DNA of 54,952 nt from NCBI RefSeq assembly GCF_008042075.1, contig NZ_RDBN01000033.1:353319-408270 (forward strand), given 5' to 3'. Positions within the stretch are counted from its first letter, which is position 1. Each line of letters begins with the position of its first letter. This DNA is from Streptomyces sp. UW30 (lineage in GTDB: Bacteria > Actinomycetota > Actinomycetes > Streptomycetales > Streptomycetaceae). This document shows positions 34,176 to 42,320 of this stretch, one piece after another. Made by a program: the position numbers and the translations under genes. The notes beneath the pieces are model-generated. The model was not told the DNA's origin. It searched no databases and saw nothing but the letters and a program-made list of their open reading frames with translations.

Positions 34176-34966
34176 CCGGACTGCGCTACGTCTATGCCGT
34201 GTGCCGCCCCTTTCGCTCCGCCCTCCAGGCCCAGTTGTCGGGGGTCGCCGGGGCGCCGCCGAAACAGCTGACCCACCACGGCCTCGTCGCCGTCGTCAGT
34301 ACCGTGCCGGAGGCGGACTTCGCCGAGGCGCCGCTGCGCGCCCATCTGGAGGACCTCGACTGGCTCGCCGTGACCGCCCGCGCCCATCAGCAGGTCATCG
34401 ACGCGCTCACCGCCGTCACCACCCCGCTGCCGCTGCGGCTCGCCACCGTCTTCCGGGACGACAGCGGCCTACGGACCATGATGGAGGCGCGCGAGGAGGA
34501 GTTTCGGCGCGTCCTCGACCGGCTGGAGGGGCGGGTGGAGTGGGGCGTCAAGGTGTACGTCGAGACAGAGCCGACGGAAGCCGCCGAGCCCTCGGAGCCC
34601 GGCCCGCCCGAGCACGGGACGGGGTCGGGCCGTGACTATCTGCGCCGGCGCCGTCTGCAGACGCGCGCTCACGAGGGCGTGTGGCAGCGGGCCGCCGAGT
34701 TCGCCGGCCGGCTGCACGAGACGCTTTCCGCTTTCGCCGAGGACGCCCGGCTGCACGCCCCGCAGAGTGCCACGCTTTCCGGCGCGTCCGGGCAGAACGT
34801 GCTGAACGCCTCCTATCTGGTGCCGCGCGCGAATTCCGAGGAATTCGTGGAACTGGTGGACCGGGAGAAGGATGACGCACCAGGAATTCGGGTCGAACTC
34901 ACCGGGCCCTGGGCGGCGTATTCCTTCACCGGGCAGTTCGCCGAGGAGTCGGAGGTGGAGCGGTGA
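34172..34966 (+). CDS. gvpL: Gas vesicle protein GvpL (GvpL/F family)
   Basis: 264 residues: LRYVYAVCRPF start, LTHHGLVAVVSTVPEADF, HLEDLDWLAVTARAHQQVIDAL, LPLRLATVFRDD, VEWGVKVYVE, and C-terminal LNASYLVPRANSEEFVELVD with TGPWAAYSF. A paralogue of GvpF; ATG 34172 overlaps the gvpJ stop. It is an accessory protein for vesicle assembly. Confidence 0.92.
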   Translation: MTGLRYVYAVCRPFRSALQAQLSGVAGAPPKQLTHHGLVAVVSTVPEADFAEAPLRAHLEDLDWLAVTARAHQQVIDALTAVTTPLPLRLATVFRDDSGLRTMMEAREEEFRRVLDRLEGRVEWGVKVYVETEPTEAAEPSEPGPPEHGTGSGRDYLRRRRLQTRAHEGVWQRAAEFAGRLHETLSAFAEDARLHAPQSATLSGASGQNVLNASYLVPRANSEEFVELVDREKDDAPGIRVELTGPWAAYSFTGQFAEESEVER

Positions 34967-35151
34967 CCGTCATCGAACGCCGTCAGGTCGCCCTCGTGGA
35001 CCTGCTCGACCGGCTGCTCGCCGGCGGGGTCGTCGTCACGGGGGACATCACCCTGCGCATCGCCGACGTGGACCTCGTACGCATTGACCTGAACGCGCTG
35101 ATCAGCTCTGTCAACGAGCAGGTCCCTTCGCCCTGGGGGAAGTTGACATGA
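34963..35151 (+). CDS. gvpS: Gas vesicle protein GvpS (small GvpA-family)
   Basis: 62 residues consisting of only the GvpA-type core: VALVDLLDRLLAGGVVVTGD and ITLRIADVDLVRIDLNALIS. The third GvpA-fold protein of the cluster. GTG start inside the gvpL stop; ATGA overlap with gvpK. Confidence 0.9.
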   Translation: MTVIERRQVALVDLLDRLLAGGVVVTGDITLRIADVDLVRIDLNALISSVNEQVPSPWGKLT

Positions 35152-35432
35152 CGTCACATCGCAACCGGATGGACCTCGACCCCGACACCGTGGAACGCGA
35201 CCTCGTGAAACTCGTCCTGACCGTCGTCGAGTTGCTCCGCCAGCTCATGGAACGCCAGGCGCTGCGCCGCTTCGACGAGGGCGACCTGAGCGAGGAGCAG
35301 GAGGAGCGGATCGGGTTGACGCTGATGCTGCTCGACGACCGTATGACCGAACTGCGGGAGCGCTACGGGCTGCGGCCCGAGGACCTGAATCTGGACCTCG
35401 GGCCGCTGGGACCACTGCTTCCCCGGGAGTGA
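35148..35432 (+). CDS. gvpK: Gas vesicle protein GvpK
   Basis: 94 residues: DLDPDTVERDLVKLVLTVVE, LLRQLMERQALRRFDEGDLS, EEQEERIGLTLMLLDDRMTE, the GvpK family pattern, ending FGxLGPLLP-like LGPLGPLLPRE. Last gene of the ten-gene operon gvpO-A-F-G-Y-Z-J-L-S-K. Confidence 0.93.
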   Translation: MTSHRNRMDLDPDTVERDLVKLVLTVVELLRQLMERQALRRFDEGDLSEEQEERIGLTLMLLDDRMTELRERYGLRPEDLNLDLGPLGPLLPRE

Positions 35433-35439
35433 AATCAAT

Positions 35440-35610
35440 TCACCACCGATACCAGCGTCCCCTGCCGCCCGCCGTGGTCGTGCCACGCATCACGAATCCC
35501 AGAAGCCACACGATGAGAACGACGACCGCAATCCACCAAAGGGCCTTCAACGCGAATCCGGCACCGAAGAGAATCAGAGCCAGCAGCAGCACGAGCAGAA
35601 TAGGAATCAT
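35440..35610 (-). CDS. Small hydrophobic membrane protein
   Basis: 56 residues: MIPILLVLLLALILFGAGFA then a second helix ALWWIAVVVLIVWLLGFVM and a basic tail RGRWYRW. It is a conserved streptomycete 'hydrophobic protein' of unknown function. The ATG at 35610 has GGAGG upstream on the minus strand. It is convergent with gvpK, 7 bp away. Confidence 0.8.
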   Translation of the reverse strand: MIPILLVLLLALILFGAGFALKALWWIAVVVLIVWLLGFVMRGTTTAGGRGRWYRW

Positions 35611-35651
35611 AGTCCAACCTCCTGCTCGGCGGGTTTCCAATAATCCGCGAT

Positions 35652-36473
35652 TCAGGCCTCTTTACGGCACAGAATCTCCCCGTGCAGCACGCTGAACCAG
35701 CCGTCGCCGCACCGCCCCCACTCCCGCCAGGCCTCCGACACGGCCCGCAACTCCTCCGCGCTCGCGTGCCCGCCCTCCGTGGCCCGCTCGGCATACGCCG
35801 AGGCCAGCGTGCGATCCGCCCACAGCCCGCTCCACCAGATCCGCTCCTCCTCGGCCGAGAAGGTCCAGGTGCTCGACGTCGCCGTGACGTCCGTGAGCCC
35901 CGCCCGCAGCGCCCAGGACTTCAGCCGGCGCCCGGCGTCGGGCTCACCGCCGTTGGCGCGGGCGACCCGGCGGTACAGGTCCAGCCAGTCGTCCATGCCC
36001 TGGGACGCCGGATACCAGGTCATCGCCGCGTAGTCCGAGTCGCGGACCGCGATGAAGCCGCCGGGCTTCGTGACCCGTGCCATCTCGCGCAGCGCGCCCA
36101 CCGGATCGCCGACATGCTGCAACACCTGGTGGGCGTGGACCACGCAGAACGTCTCGTCCGGGAAGTCCAGGGCGTGCACGTCCGCGACCGCGAAGTCGAC
36201 GTTGCGCACGCCCCGCCCGGCGGCCGTGGCCCGGGCCTGCTCCAGGATCCCGGGCTCCCGGTCGACGCCCGTGACATGCCCGTCCGGAACCAGGGCCGCC
36301 AGGTCCGCGGTGATCGTGCCCGGGCCGCAGCCGACGTCCAGGATCCTCATGTGCGGCTTCAGCGAGTCGAGCAGGTAGGCCGCAGAGTTGGCGGCTGTGC
36401 GCCAGGTGTGCGAACGCAGCACGGACTCGTGGTGCCCGTGCGTGTAGACGGCGGTCTCCTGGGCCTTCGACAT
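35652..36473 (-). CDS. Class I SAM-dependent methyltransferase
   Basis: 273 residues, UbiE/COQ5-like. Motif I ILDVGCGPGTITADLA at about 43-58, motif II VTGVDREPGI, motif IV FCVVHAHQVLQHVGDPVGAL and post motif TKPGGFIAVRDSDY. The ATG at 36473 (MSKAQETAVYTHGHHESVL) has GGGGAC upstream; the frame is open a little further but without homology. Substrate unknown. Confidence 0.9.
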   Translation of the reverse strand: MSKAQETAVYTHGHHESVLRSHTWRTAANSAAYLLDSLKPHMRILDVGCGPGTITADLAALVPDGHVTGVDREPGILEQARATAAGRGVRNVDFAVADVHALDFPDETFCVVHAHQVLQHVGDPVGALREMARVTKPGGFIAVRDSDYAAMTWYPASQGMDDWLDLYRRVARANGGEPDAGRRLKSWALRAGLTDVTATSSTWTFSAEEERIWWSGLWADRTLASAYAERATEGGHASAEELRAVSEAWREWGRCGDGWFSVLHGEILCRKEA

Positions 36474-36597
36474 GGCTGTCCCCTCGTCTCGTCGTACCGG
36501 CTCACGGGGCACGTGACCCCGCCGGGCGGTACGCGACACCGTACGCCCGCATGTCGAATGGTGAGACCTGCGTTTTATTATGTGGACTGACGAGGGA

Positions 36598-38088
36598 TCA
36601 GAAGCCCGACAGGGGGCGATAGACCGTCAGCGCCTCCGGCAGCTTCTCCAGCGTCACCTCGCCCCCCACCTCGGTGACTTCACCGTCGTAGGCGAGCAGT
36701 GCCCCCGGTGTGACCCCCGTCAGGTGCAGCCGGCCGACCTGGACCGCCGCGTGGGCCGGGGAGCGGGTCAGCGGGCCCGCGACGGCCGCCGCGAGCAGGC
36801 GCAGCGCGGGCCGCCGGCCGCCGTGCACGACCCGTACGTCGAGCACCCCGTCCGCGAGATTCAGCCGGCGGGCGGGGGCCAGGCCCATCCGGTGGTAGGT
36901 GCCGTTCCCGGCGAACAGCAGCCACAACGGGTGCTTGCGGCCCGCGACTTCGGCGTGCAGCGGGTGGCGTTCGCTGCGCAGGACACGCAGCGCCGCGAGC
37001 ACTCCGGCGGGCCAGGCGCCGACCCGGGGCGAGACCCGGTCGCGCTCGCGCACCAGCTGCGGATACACACCGAGGCTGCAGGTGTTGAGGAACAGCCCCT
37101 GCTGTCCGTCGGAGCTGAACCGGCCCACGTCCACGAGCACCGCCTCGCCGCGCTGGACGGCCCGGCTCAGATCCCGTTCGTCCGTCACGCCGAGGTCGTA
37201 GGCGAAGTGGTTCAGCGTGCCGCCGGGCAGCACCGCCAGCGGCAGCCCGTGCCGCAGCGCCACCTCGGCGGCCGTGTTCACCGTGCCGTCGCCGCCGCAC
37301 ACCCCGAGCACCCGGGCGCGGGCCGCCGCCTTGCCCAACTCGGCCCGGACATCGGCCGGTTCGCACTCGACGAGCTCGGCGCGCGGCAACAGGTCGAGGA
37401 GGGTATGCACCCGGTCGACGGTGCCCGCCCCCGTGTTGGCCACCACGACCAGGCCCTCCCCCTCCGTCAGCGCCGGCACGTCCGTACGCGGCCGGGCCGG
37501 GACCACCCGGTCACGCGTCGGCACCATGCCCCGTACGGCGAACGCGGCACCCGCCCCCAGCGCCGCGCCCGCCAGCACGTCGCTCGGGAAGTGCACGCCG
37601 GTGTACACCCGCGACAGCGCGACCGACCAGGCGATCGGGGCCACCACCAGGCCCCAGGCGGGCGACTCCAGGGCGACACCGGTGGCGAACGCGGCCGCCG
37701 ACGCGGCGTGCCCGGACGGGAACGAGGTGGTGATCGGCTGCCGCTTCAGCTGCCGGACCAGCGGTACGGGATCCAGCACCGGGCGCGGGCGACGCACCGA
37801 CCGCTTGCCGAGCGTGTTGATGGTCAGCGAGGCCAGGCTCAGCGAGGCGAGGCCCCGGACCGCTGCCCGGCGGGCCCGCGGCGTGCTGCTGGCGGCGATG
37901 ACGGCCCCCGTCGCGAACCACAGCAGGCCGTGGTTCGCGCTCCGGCTCAGCCGAGGCAGGATCCGCTCGGCATACGGCCAGTGCTGATCGGCGGCGAACT
38001 CGAACAGCCGGGAGTCGAGGGAGAGGAACCGGTCGCGCAGGGCGTGCCGGCCGGGCTTGAGGACGGTGAGGTCGACGTCTGGGCTCAT
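36598..38088 (-). CDS. PAP2 phosphatase - diacylglycerol kinase fusion
   Basis: 496 residues. The N-terminal half is a membrane PAP2 phosphatase with the three motifs KRSVRRPRP, FPSGHAASAAAF and SRVYTGVHFPSD. The C-terminal half (about 215-496) is a DAGK/LCB5 lipid kinase catalytic domain: VVVANTGAGTVDR, VCGGDGTVNTAAEVAL, LPGGTLNHFAYDLGV. The fusion can in principle both make and remove lipid phosphates. ATG 38088 was taken because the PAP2 domain begins soon after; the open frame upstream lies antisense to two other genes. Confidence 0.92.
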   Translation of the reverse strand: MSPDVDLTVLKPGRHALRDRFLSLDSRLFEFAADQHWPYAERILPRLSRSANHGLLWFATGAVIAASSTPRARRAAVRGLASLSLASLTINTLGKRSVRRPRPVLDPVPLVRQLKRQPITTSFPSGHAASAAAFATGVALESPAWGLVVAPIAWSVALSRVYTGVHFPSDVLAGAALGAGAAFAVRGMVPTRDRVVPARPRTDVPALTEGEGLVVVANTGAGTVDRVHTLLDLLPRAELVECEPADVRAELGKAAARARVLGVCGGDGTVNTAAEVALRHGLPLAVLPGGTLNHFAYDLGVTDERDLSRAVQRGEAVLVDVGRFSSDGQQGLFLNTCSLGVYPQLVRERDRVSPRVGAWPAGVLAALRVLRSERHPLHAEVAGRKHPLWLLFAGNGTYHRMGLAPARRLNLADGVLDVRVVHGGRRPALRLLAAAVAGPLTRSPAHAAVQVGRLHLTGVTPGALLAYDGEVTEVGGEVTLEKLPEALTVYRPLSGF

Positions 38089-38160
38089 ACAGGGCTGGGT
38101 ACCCTGAAGTGGCCGATTGCTGTCCCGCCGGCGGTGACCGACACACGGAGGAACCCGTAG

Positions 38161-38820
38161 ATGCGCCTGCTCCTCGTCCGCCACGGCCAGACCCCGACCA
38201 ACGTGGACTACCTCCTGGACACGGCAGTCCCGGGCCCCGGTCTGACCGAGCTCGGCGAACGGCAGGCGGCCGCCTTGCCCGCCGCGCTGGCCGGCGAGGA
38301 CATCGAGGCGATCTACGTCTCCACCTTGATCCGCACCCAGCTCACGGCCGCCCCGCTGGCCGCCGCCCGCGGCCTCGACGTGATCGTCCGCGCCGGCATC
38401 CGCGAGGTGTTCGCGGGTGACCTGGAGATGCTGCCGGGCGACACCGAGGCCGGGCACGTCTACATGAGGACGGTGTTCGCCTGGGCGGCGGGCGACACGG
38501 AGCTGCGGATGCCGGGCGGCGAGAGCGGTGCTGAGGCGCTGGGGCGCTTCGACGCCGTGGTCGCGGAGGCCGCCGGGAGCGGGGCCGCGGCGGTGGCCCT
38601 GGTCAGCCATGGCGCCGCGATCCGCATGTGGACGGCGGCTCGGGCCGCCAACGTCGATGTCGCCTTCGCCGCCGCGCATCCGCTCGACAACACCGGTGTG
38701 GTGGTCCTGGAGGGGTCGCCGGCGGATGGCTGGAAGGCGCTGTCGTGGGCGGGCGCGGTCGTGGCGCCGACAGGGGAGAGCGGACCGGCCGGGCAGGCTG
38801 TGGAAGAGGACCTCCCGTAG
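38161..38820 (+). CDS. Histidine phosphatase (phosphoglycerate mutase-like)
   Basis: 219 residues with the RHG motif at the start (LLLVRHGQTPTNVDYLLD), catalytic Arg in STLIRTQLTA, Glu in EVFAGDLEM and the second His in ALVSHGAAIRMW. Two-His phosphatases act on phospho-sugars, phosphoproteins or similar; the substrate here is unknown. Starts ATG 38161, divergent from the PAP2/DAGK gene with 72 bp between. Confidence 0.93.
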   Translation: MRLLLVRHGQTPTNVDYLLDTAVPGPGLTELGERQAAALPAALAGEDIEAIYVSTLIRTQLTAAPLAAARGLDVIVRAGIREVFAGDLEMLPGDTEAGHVYMRTVFAWAAGDTELRMPGGESGAEALGRFDAVVAEAAGSGAAAVALVSHGAAIRMWTAARAANVDVAFAAAHPLDNTGVVVLEGSPADGWKALSWAGAVVAPTGESGPAGQAVEEDLP

Positions 38821-38910
38821 CGGCCGAAGGACCCCGAGGGCCCGTCCCTCGCCCGCCTGCGCGGATAACGGTTTGCCCGGGCTCCGCGGTGCCCCGCACA
38901 ATTCGGCTCC

Positions 38911-40530
38911 ATGGGACATCTGGAAGCCGCGCACCTCGAGTACTACCTCCCCGACGGGAGGGCGTTGCTCGGCGACGTGTCCTTCCGGGTGGGCGAAGGC
39001 GCCGCGGTGGCGCTGGTCGGACCCAACGGCGCCGGTAAGACGACCCTGCTGCGGCTGATCTCCGGCGAGCTGAAGCCGCACGGCGGCACCGTCACCGTCA
39101 GTGGCGGCCTCGGGGTGATGCGGCAGTTCGTGGGATCCGTACGGGACGAGACGACCGTCCGCGATCTGCTGGTGTCGGTCGCGCCGCCCCGTATCCGCAC
39201 GGCCGCGCAGGCCGTCGACACCGCCGAGCACGCGATCATGACCGTCGACGACGAGGCCGCCCAGCTGAAGTACGCGCAGGCCCTCTCCGACTGGGCCGAG
39301 GTGCGCGGATACGAGGCCGAGACGCTGTGGGACATGTGCACCATGGCCGCGCTCGGAGTGCCGTACGACAAGGCGCAGTGGCGCCAGGTGCGGACCCTCT
39401 CCGGAGGCGAGCAGAAACGCCTGGTCCTGGAGGCGCTGCTGCGCGGCAACGACCAGGTGCTGCTGCTCGACGAGCCCGACAACTACCTCGACGTGCCCGG
39501 CAAGCGGTGGCTGGAGGAGCGTCTGAAGGAGACCCGCAAGACGGTGCTCTTCGTCTCCCACGACCGCGAACTCCTTTCTCGCGCCGCCGAGAAGATCGTC
39601 TCCGTCGAGCCCTCGCCGGCCGGTGCGGACGCCTGGGTGCACGGCGGTGGCTTCGGCACGTATCACGAGGCCCGCCAGGCCCGGTTCGCCCGCTTCGAGG
39701 AGCTGCGCAAACGCTGGGACGAGAAGCACGCGCAGCTGAAGAAGCTCGTACTGGCACTGCGGCAGGCGGCGGAGAACAGCCCCGACATGGCCTCCCGCTA
39801 CCGTGCGGCCCAGACCCGGCTGCGCAAGTTCGAGGAGGCGGGGCCGCCGCCGGAGCCGCCGCGCGAGCAGGACATCCGGATGCGGCTGAAGGGCGGACGC
39901 ACCGGCGTACGTGCCGTGACCTGCGAGAACCTTGAGCTCAAGGGTCTGATGAAGCCGTTCTCGCTGGAGGTCTTCTACGGCGAGCGGGTCGCCGTCCTCG
40001 GCTCCAACGGCTCCGGCAAGTCGCACTTCCTGCGCCTGCTGGCCGGGGACGACGTGGCGCACACGGGGGAGTGGAAGCTGGGCGCGCGGGTCGTGCCCGG
40101 GCACTTCGCCCAGACGCACGCACACCCCGAGCTGATCGGCCGCACCCTCCTCGACATCCTGTGGAAGGAGCACGCCCAGGACCGGGGCGCCGCGATGTCC
40201 CGCCTTCGCCGCTACGAACTCACCCACCAGGCCGAGCAGACCTTCGACCGCCTCTCCGGCGGCCAGCAGGCCCGCTTCCAGATCCTCCTCCTGGAGCTGG
40301 AGGGCGTCACGGCCCTCCTCCTCGACGAGCCGACCGACAACCTCGACCTGGAGTCCGCCGAGGCCCTCCAGGAGGGGCTGGAGGCCTTCGAGGGCACGGT
40401 ACTGGCGGTCACCCACGACCGCTGGTTCGCCCGCTCCTTCGACCGCTACCTCGTCTTCGGCAGCGACGGACGGGTACGGGAGACGCCGGAGCCGGTGTGG
40501 GACGAGCGGAGGGTGGAGCGGGCCCGCTGA
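38911..40530 (+). CDS. ABC-F family ATPase
   Basis: 539 residues with two nucleotide-binding domains and no membrane domain. NBD1: GPNGAGKTTLL, LSGGEQKRL, LLLDEPDNYLD, VSHDRELL; linker with ERLKET...FARFEELRKRW (about 250-330); NBD2: GSNGSGKSHFL, LSGGQQARF, LLLDEPTDNLD, VTHDRWF. ABC-F proteins act on the ribosome in translation or antibiotic resistance. ATG 38911. Confidence 0.93.
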   Translation: MGHLEAAHLEYYLPDGRALLGDVSFRVGEGAAVALVGPNGAGKTTLLRLISGELKPHGGTVTVSGGLGVMRQFVGSVRDETTVRDLLVSVAPPRIRTAAQAVDTAEHAIMTVDDEAAQLKYAQALSDWAEVRGYEAETLWDMCTMAALGVPYDKAQWRQVRTLSGGEQKRLVLEALLRGNDQVLLLDEPDNYLDVPGKRWLEERLKETRKTVLFVSHDRELLSRAAEKIVSVEPSPAGADAWVHGGGFGTYHEARQARFARFEELRKRWDEKHAQLKKLVLALRQAAENSPDMASRYRAAQTRLRKFEEAGPPPEPPREQDIRMRLKGGRTGVRAVTCENLELKGLMKPFSLEVFYGERVAVLGSNGSGKSHFLRLLAGDDVAHTGEWKLGARVVPGHFAQTHAHPELIGRTLLDILWKEHAQDRGAAMSRLRRYELTHQAEQTFDRLSGGQQARFQILLLELEGVTALLLDEPTDNLDLESAEALQEGLEAFEGTVLAVTHDRWFARSFDRYLVFGSDGRVRETPEPVWDERRVERAR

Positions 40531-40694
40531 CGAGGCTCCCCATCCGGTGCTCGCAGGCCCGAGCGCCCTGGTGTTCGTACAGTGGATGCAGAGAGGCGAG
40601 ATCCATGGCTGTCTCCCGTACCCCCTCGGGAGCTCTGCGCTCCACGGGCGGGTACGGGGACCGCATGGTCGGACACGACGAGCGGGGCACCACC

Positions 40695-40949
40695 ATGACC
40701 GGAGTCGACCCCAGCCGGCTGGATGACCAGCAGCTCATGAAGGAGCTGGAGAACATCCACCGGACGCGCCACGACACGCTGCTGTACGGCTCGAACGACG
40801 CGCTACGGGCCCACAACGATCGGATGGCGCAGCTGGAGGGCGAGTACCTTCGCCGCAATCCGCGCCGGACGGTGGCCGCGGGCCGAACCCGGGAGGGCGC
40901 CCGCGACCGGAGGCAGGGCAGTCCGACGCCTGCCACCCCACCTGGGTGA
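40695..40949 (+). CDS. DUF6158-like small protein
   Basis: 84 residues: MTGVDPSRLDDQQLMKELEN, HRTRHDTLLYGSNDALRAHN, then a basic tail YLRRNPRRTVAAGRTREGAR. A conserved helical protein in streptomycetes, function unknown. ATG at 40605 or 40665 in the same frame would give longer versions. It ends 1 bp before the convergent PfpI gene stop. Confidence 0.75.
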   Translation: MTGVDPSRLDDQQLMKELENIHRTRHDTLLYGSNDALRAHNDRMAQLEGEYLRRNPRRTVAAGRTREGARDRRQGSPTPATPPG

Positions 40950-40950
40950 A

Positions 40951-41505
40951 TCAGACGGTCTCCCTCTTGGACTCCCTCGCGAACACCTCGAGGAACGTCT
41001 CGCAGAACGCCTTCAGGTCGTCCGGCCTGCGGCTGGTGACCAGTGTGTTGGGGCCCTGGTCACAGATCCGCACCTGTTCGTCGACCCAGGTGCCGCCCGC
41101 GTTTCGGACATCGGTCCGCAGGCTCGGCCACGAGGTCAGCACCCGCCCCCGCACGACGTCCGCCTCCACCAGCGTCCACGCGGCATGGCAGATCGCGGCG
41201 ACCGGCCGGCCCTGCTCGAAGAAGTCCCGCACGAAGGCGACGGCCTTGCGGTTCATCCGCAGATAGTCCGGGTTCGCGACCCCGCCCGGCAGCACCAGCG
41301 CGCCGAAGGAGTCGGCCGACGTCTCGCCCACGACCGCCTGCACGGGGAATTTCTCCGCCTTGTCGAGATGGTGGAAGGCCTGGATCGTGCCGGGCTTCGT
41401 CGACACGAGCACCGGCTCGTGCCCCGCCTCCACCACCGCCTGCCAGGGACGGGTGAGCTCGATCTGCTCGACGCCCTCAGGGGCGGTCAGAAAAGCGATA
41501 CGCAT
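40951..41505 (-). CDS. DJ-1/PfpI-family protein (type 1 glutamine amidotransferase-like)
   Basis: 184 residues: RIAFLTAPEGVEQIELTRPW start, acid residue Glu in PEGVEQ, DSFGALVLPGGVANPDYLRM, and the nucleophile elbow VAAICHAAWTLVEADVVRGR with catalytic Cys followed by His. End: LVTSRRPDDLKAFCETFLEV. Such proteins act as glyoxalase III/deglycase, chaperone or protease. Confidence 0.92.
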   Translation of the reverse strand: MRIAFLTAPEGVEQIELTRPWQAVVEAGHEPVLVSTKPGTIQAFHHLDKAEKFPVQAVVGETSADSFGALVLPGGVANPDYLRMNRKAVAFVRDFFEQGRPVAAICHAAWTLVEADVVRGRVLTSWPSLRTDVRNAGGTWVDEQVRICDQGPNTLVTSRRPDDLKAFCETFLEVFARESKRETV

Positions 41506-41621
41506 GGTGCCTCAACGTCCTTCCGCGGCCCTGCGACATCGCCGACGTCCTGCGCTCGCATCAGCCGCGGCACACGGGTACCGCGGCCGACCGCTCGGCC
41601 GCCGGCCACCGCCTCGGGCCG

Positions 41622-42029
41622 TTACGTGTTCCTCCGCCGGGCGCCGGGCGACCGCCGTCCCCCGGTCACGGCCTCGGCCAGCTCCTGGACGTTTGCATAG
41701 CGCGACGAGCGCGGCAGCCGCTCCAACGACTCGACCAGCGCATCGGGCGCGTACTCGCGCCGCAGCTCACCGATCAGCTCCCGGGGGCTCGCCGGGAAGG
41801 CGTTGCGACCCAGGATCCGGGCCAGCTCCAGCCGTACCGTCGCCAGGGAAGCCGCCGACGTCCCCGGCGTCACCGGACCGCCCGCGACCTGCGGATCGTC
41901 CTCGGCGGACGGCTCCGGATCGTGCCACTCCTCGGTCCGCGTGGGGTGCCCGGACCGCAGCAGCCCTTGGAGCTCGTGCTTCATCTCGTCGTCGCGGTGA
42001 ACGCTCAGCCGGTCACTGCCTCGCTGCAT
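41622..42029 (-). CDS. DUF2795-domain protein
   Basis: 135 residues: charged N-terminal region MQRGSDRLSVHRDDEMKHEL, then the DUF2795-like core ELARILGRNAFPASPRELIG, and SLERLPRSSRYANVQELAEA. The function is unknown. Similar proteins have small helical bundles often duplicated. The region 41506-41621 holds only the spacer between this and the PfpI gene. Confidence 0.78.
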   Translation of the reverse strand: MQRGSDRLSVHRDDEMKHELQGLLRSGHPTRTEEWHDPEPSAEDDPQVAGGPVTPGTSAASLATVRLELARILGRNAFPASPRELIGELRREYAPDALVESLERLPRSSRYANVQELAEAVTGGRRSPGARRRNT

Positions 42030-42164
42030 GACTCCCTCCAGATCTTCGGGGTTGCGGTCCGCGTACCCGATGAGAGAGGGCCGACACAGGGTTTGCACTG
42101 CGGAAGAACGGACACTCGGACCGGCACCCCCCCCACGAACGATCCGGGGAAGAAGGACAAGGCC

Positions 42165-42320
42165 ATGGCACTGCTCGCCGTGCTTCTCCCGCTTCTGATG
42201 CTTGGTGTGGTGCTGGCGTTGGGGCGGTACGAGGATCTCCTGCTCCCGCCGCGCGAGGCCGAGCCCCTCGAACCGGTCACACCACCGGCCCCCACCGTCC
42301 GCCATCAGGCCTCGGGCTGA
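42165..42320 (+). CDS. Small membrane protein
   Basis: 51 residues: one TM helix MALLAVLLPLLMLGVVLALG then RYEDLLLPPREAEPLEPVTPPAP. RBS GGGGAAGAAGGA is upstream. Its end overlaps the 3' end of the vWA gene by 16 bp on the opposite strand. Single-helix proteins of this type recur in streptomycetes, but I know of no function. Confidence 0.65.
   Translation: MALLAVLLPLLMLGVVLALGRYEDLLLPPREAEPLEPVTPPAPTVRHQASG

Noticed and set aside
38089..40416. Upstream extension of the minus-strand PAP2/DAGK frame to about 1270 codons
   Set aside because: This stretch is antisense to the histidine phosphatase and ABC-F genes and has low-complexity composition; the PAP2 domain starts at ATG 38088.
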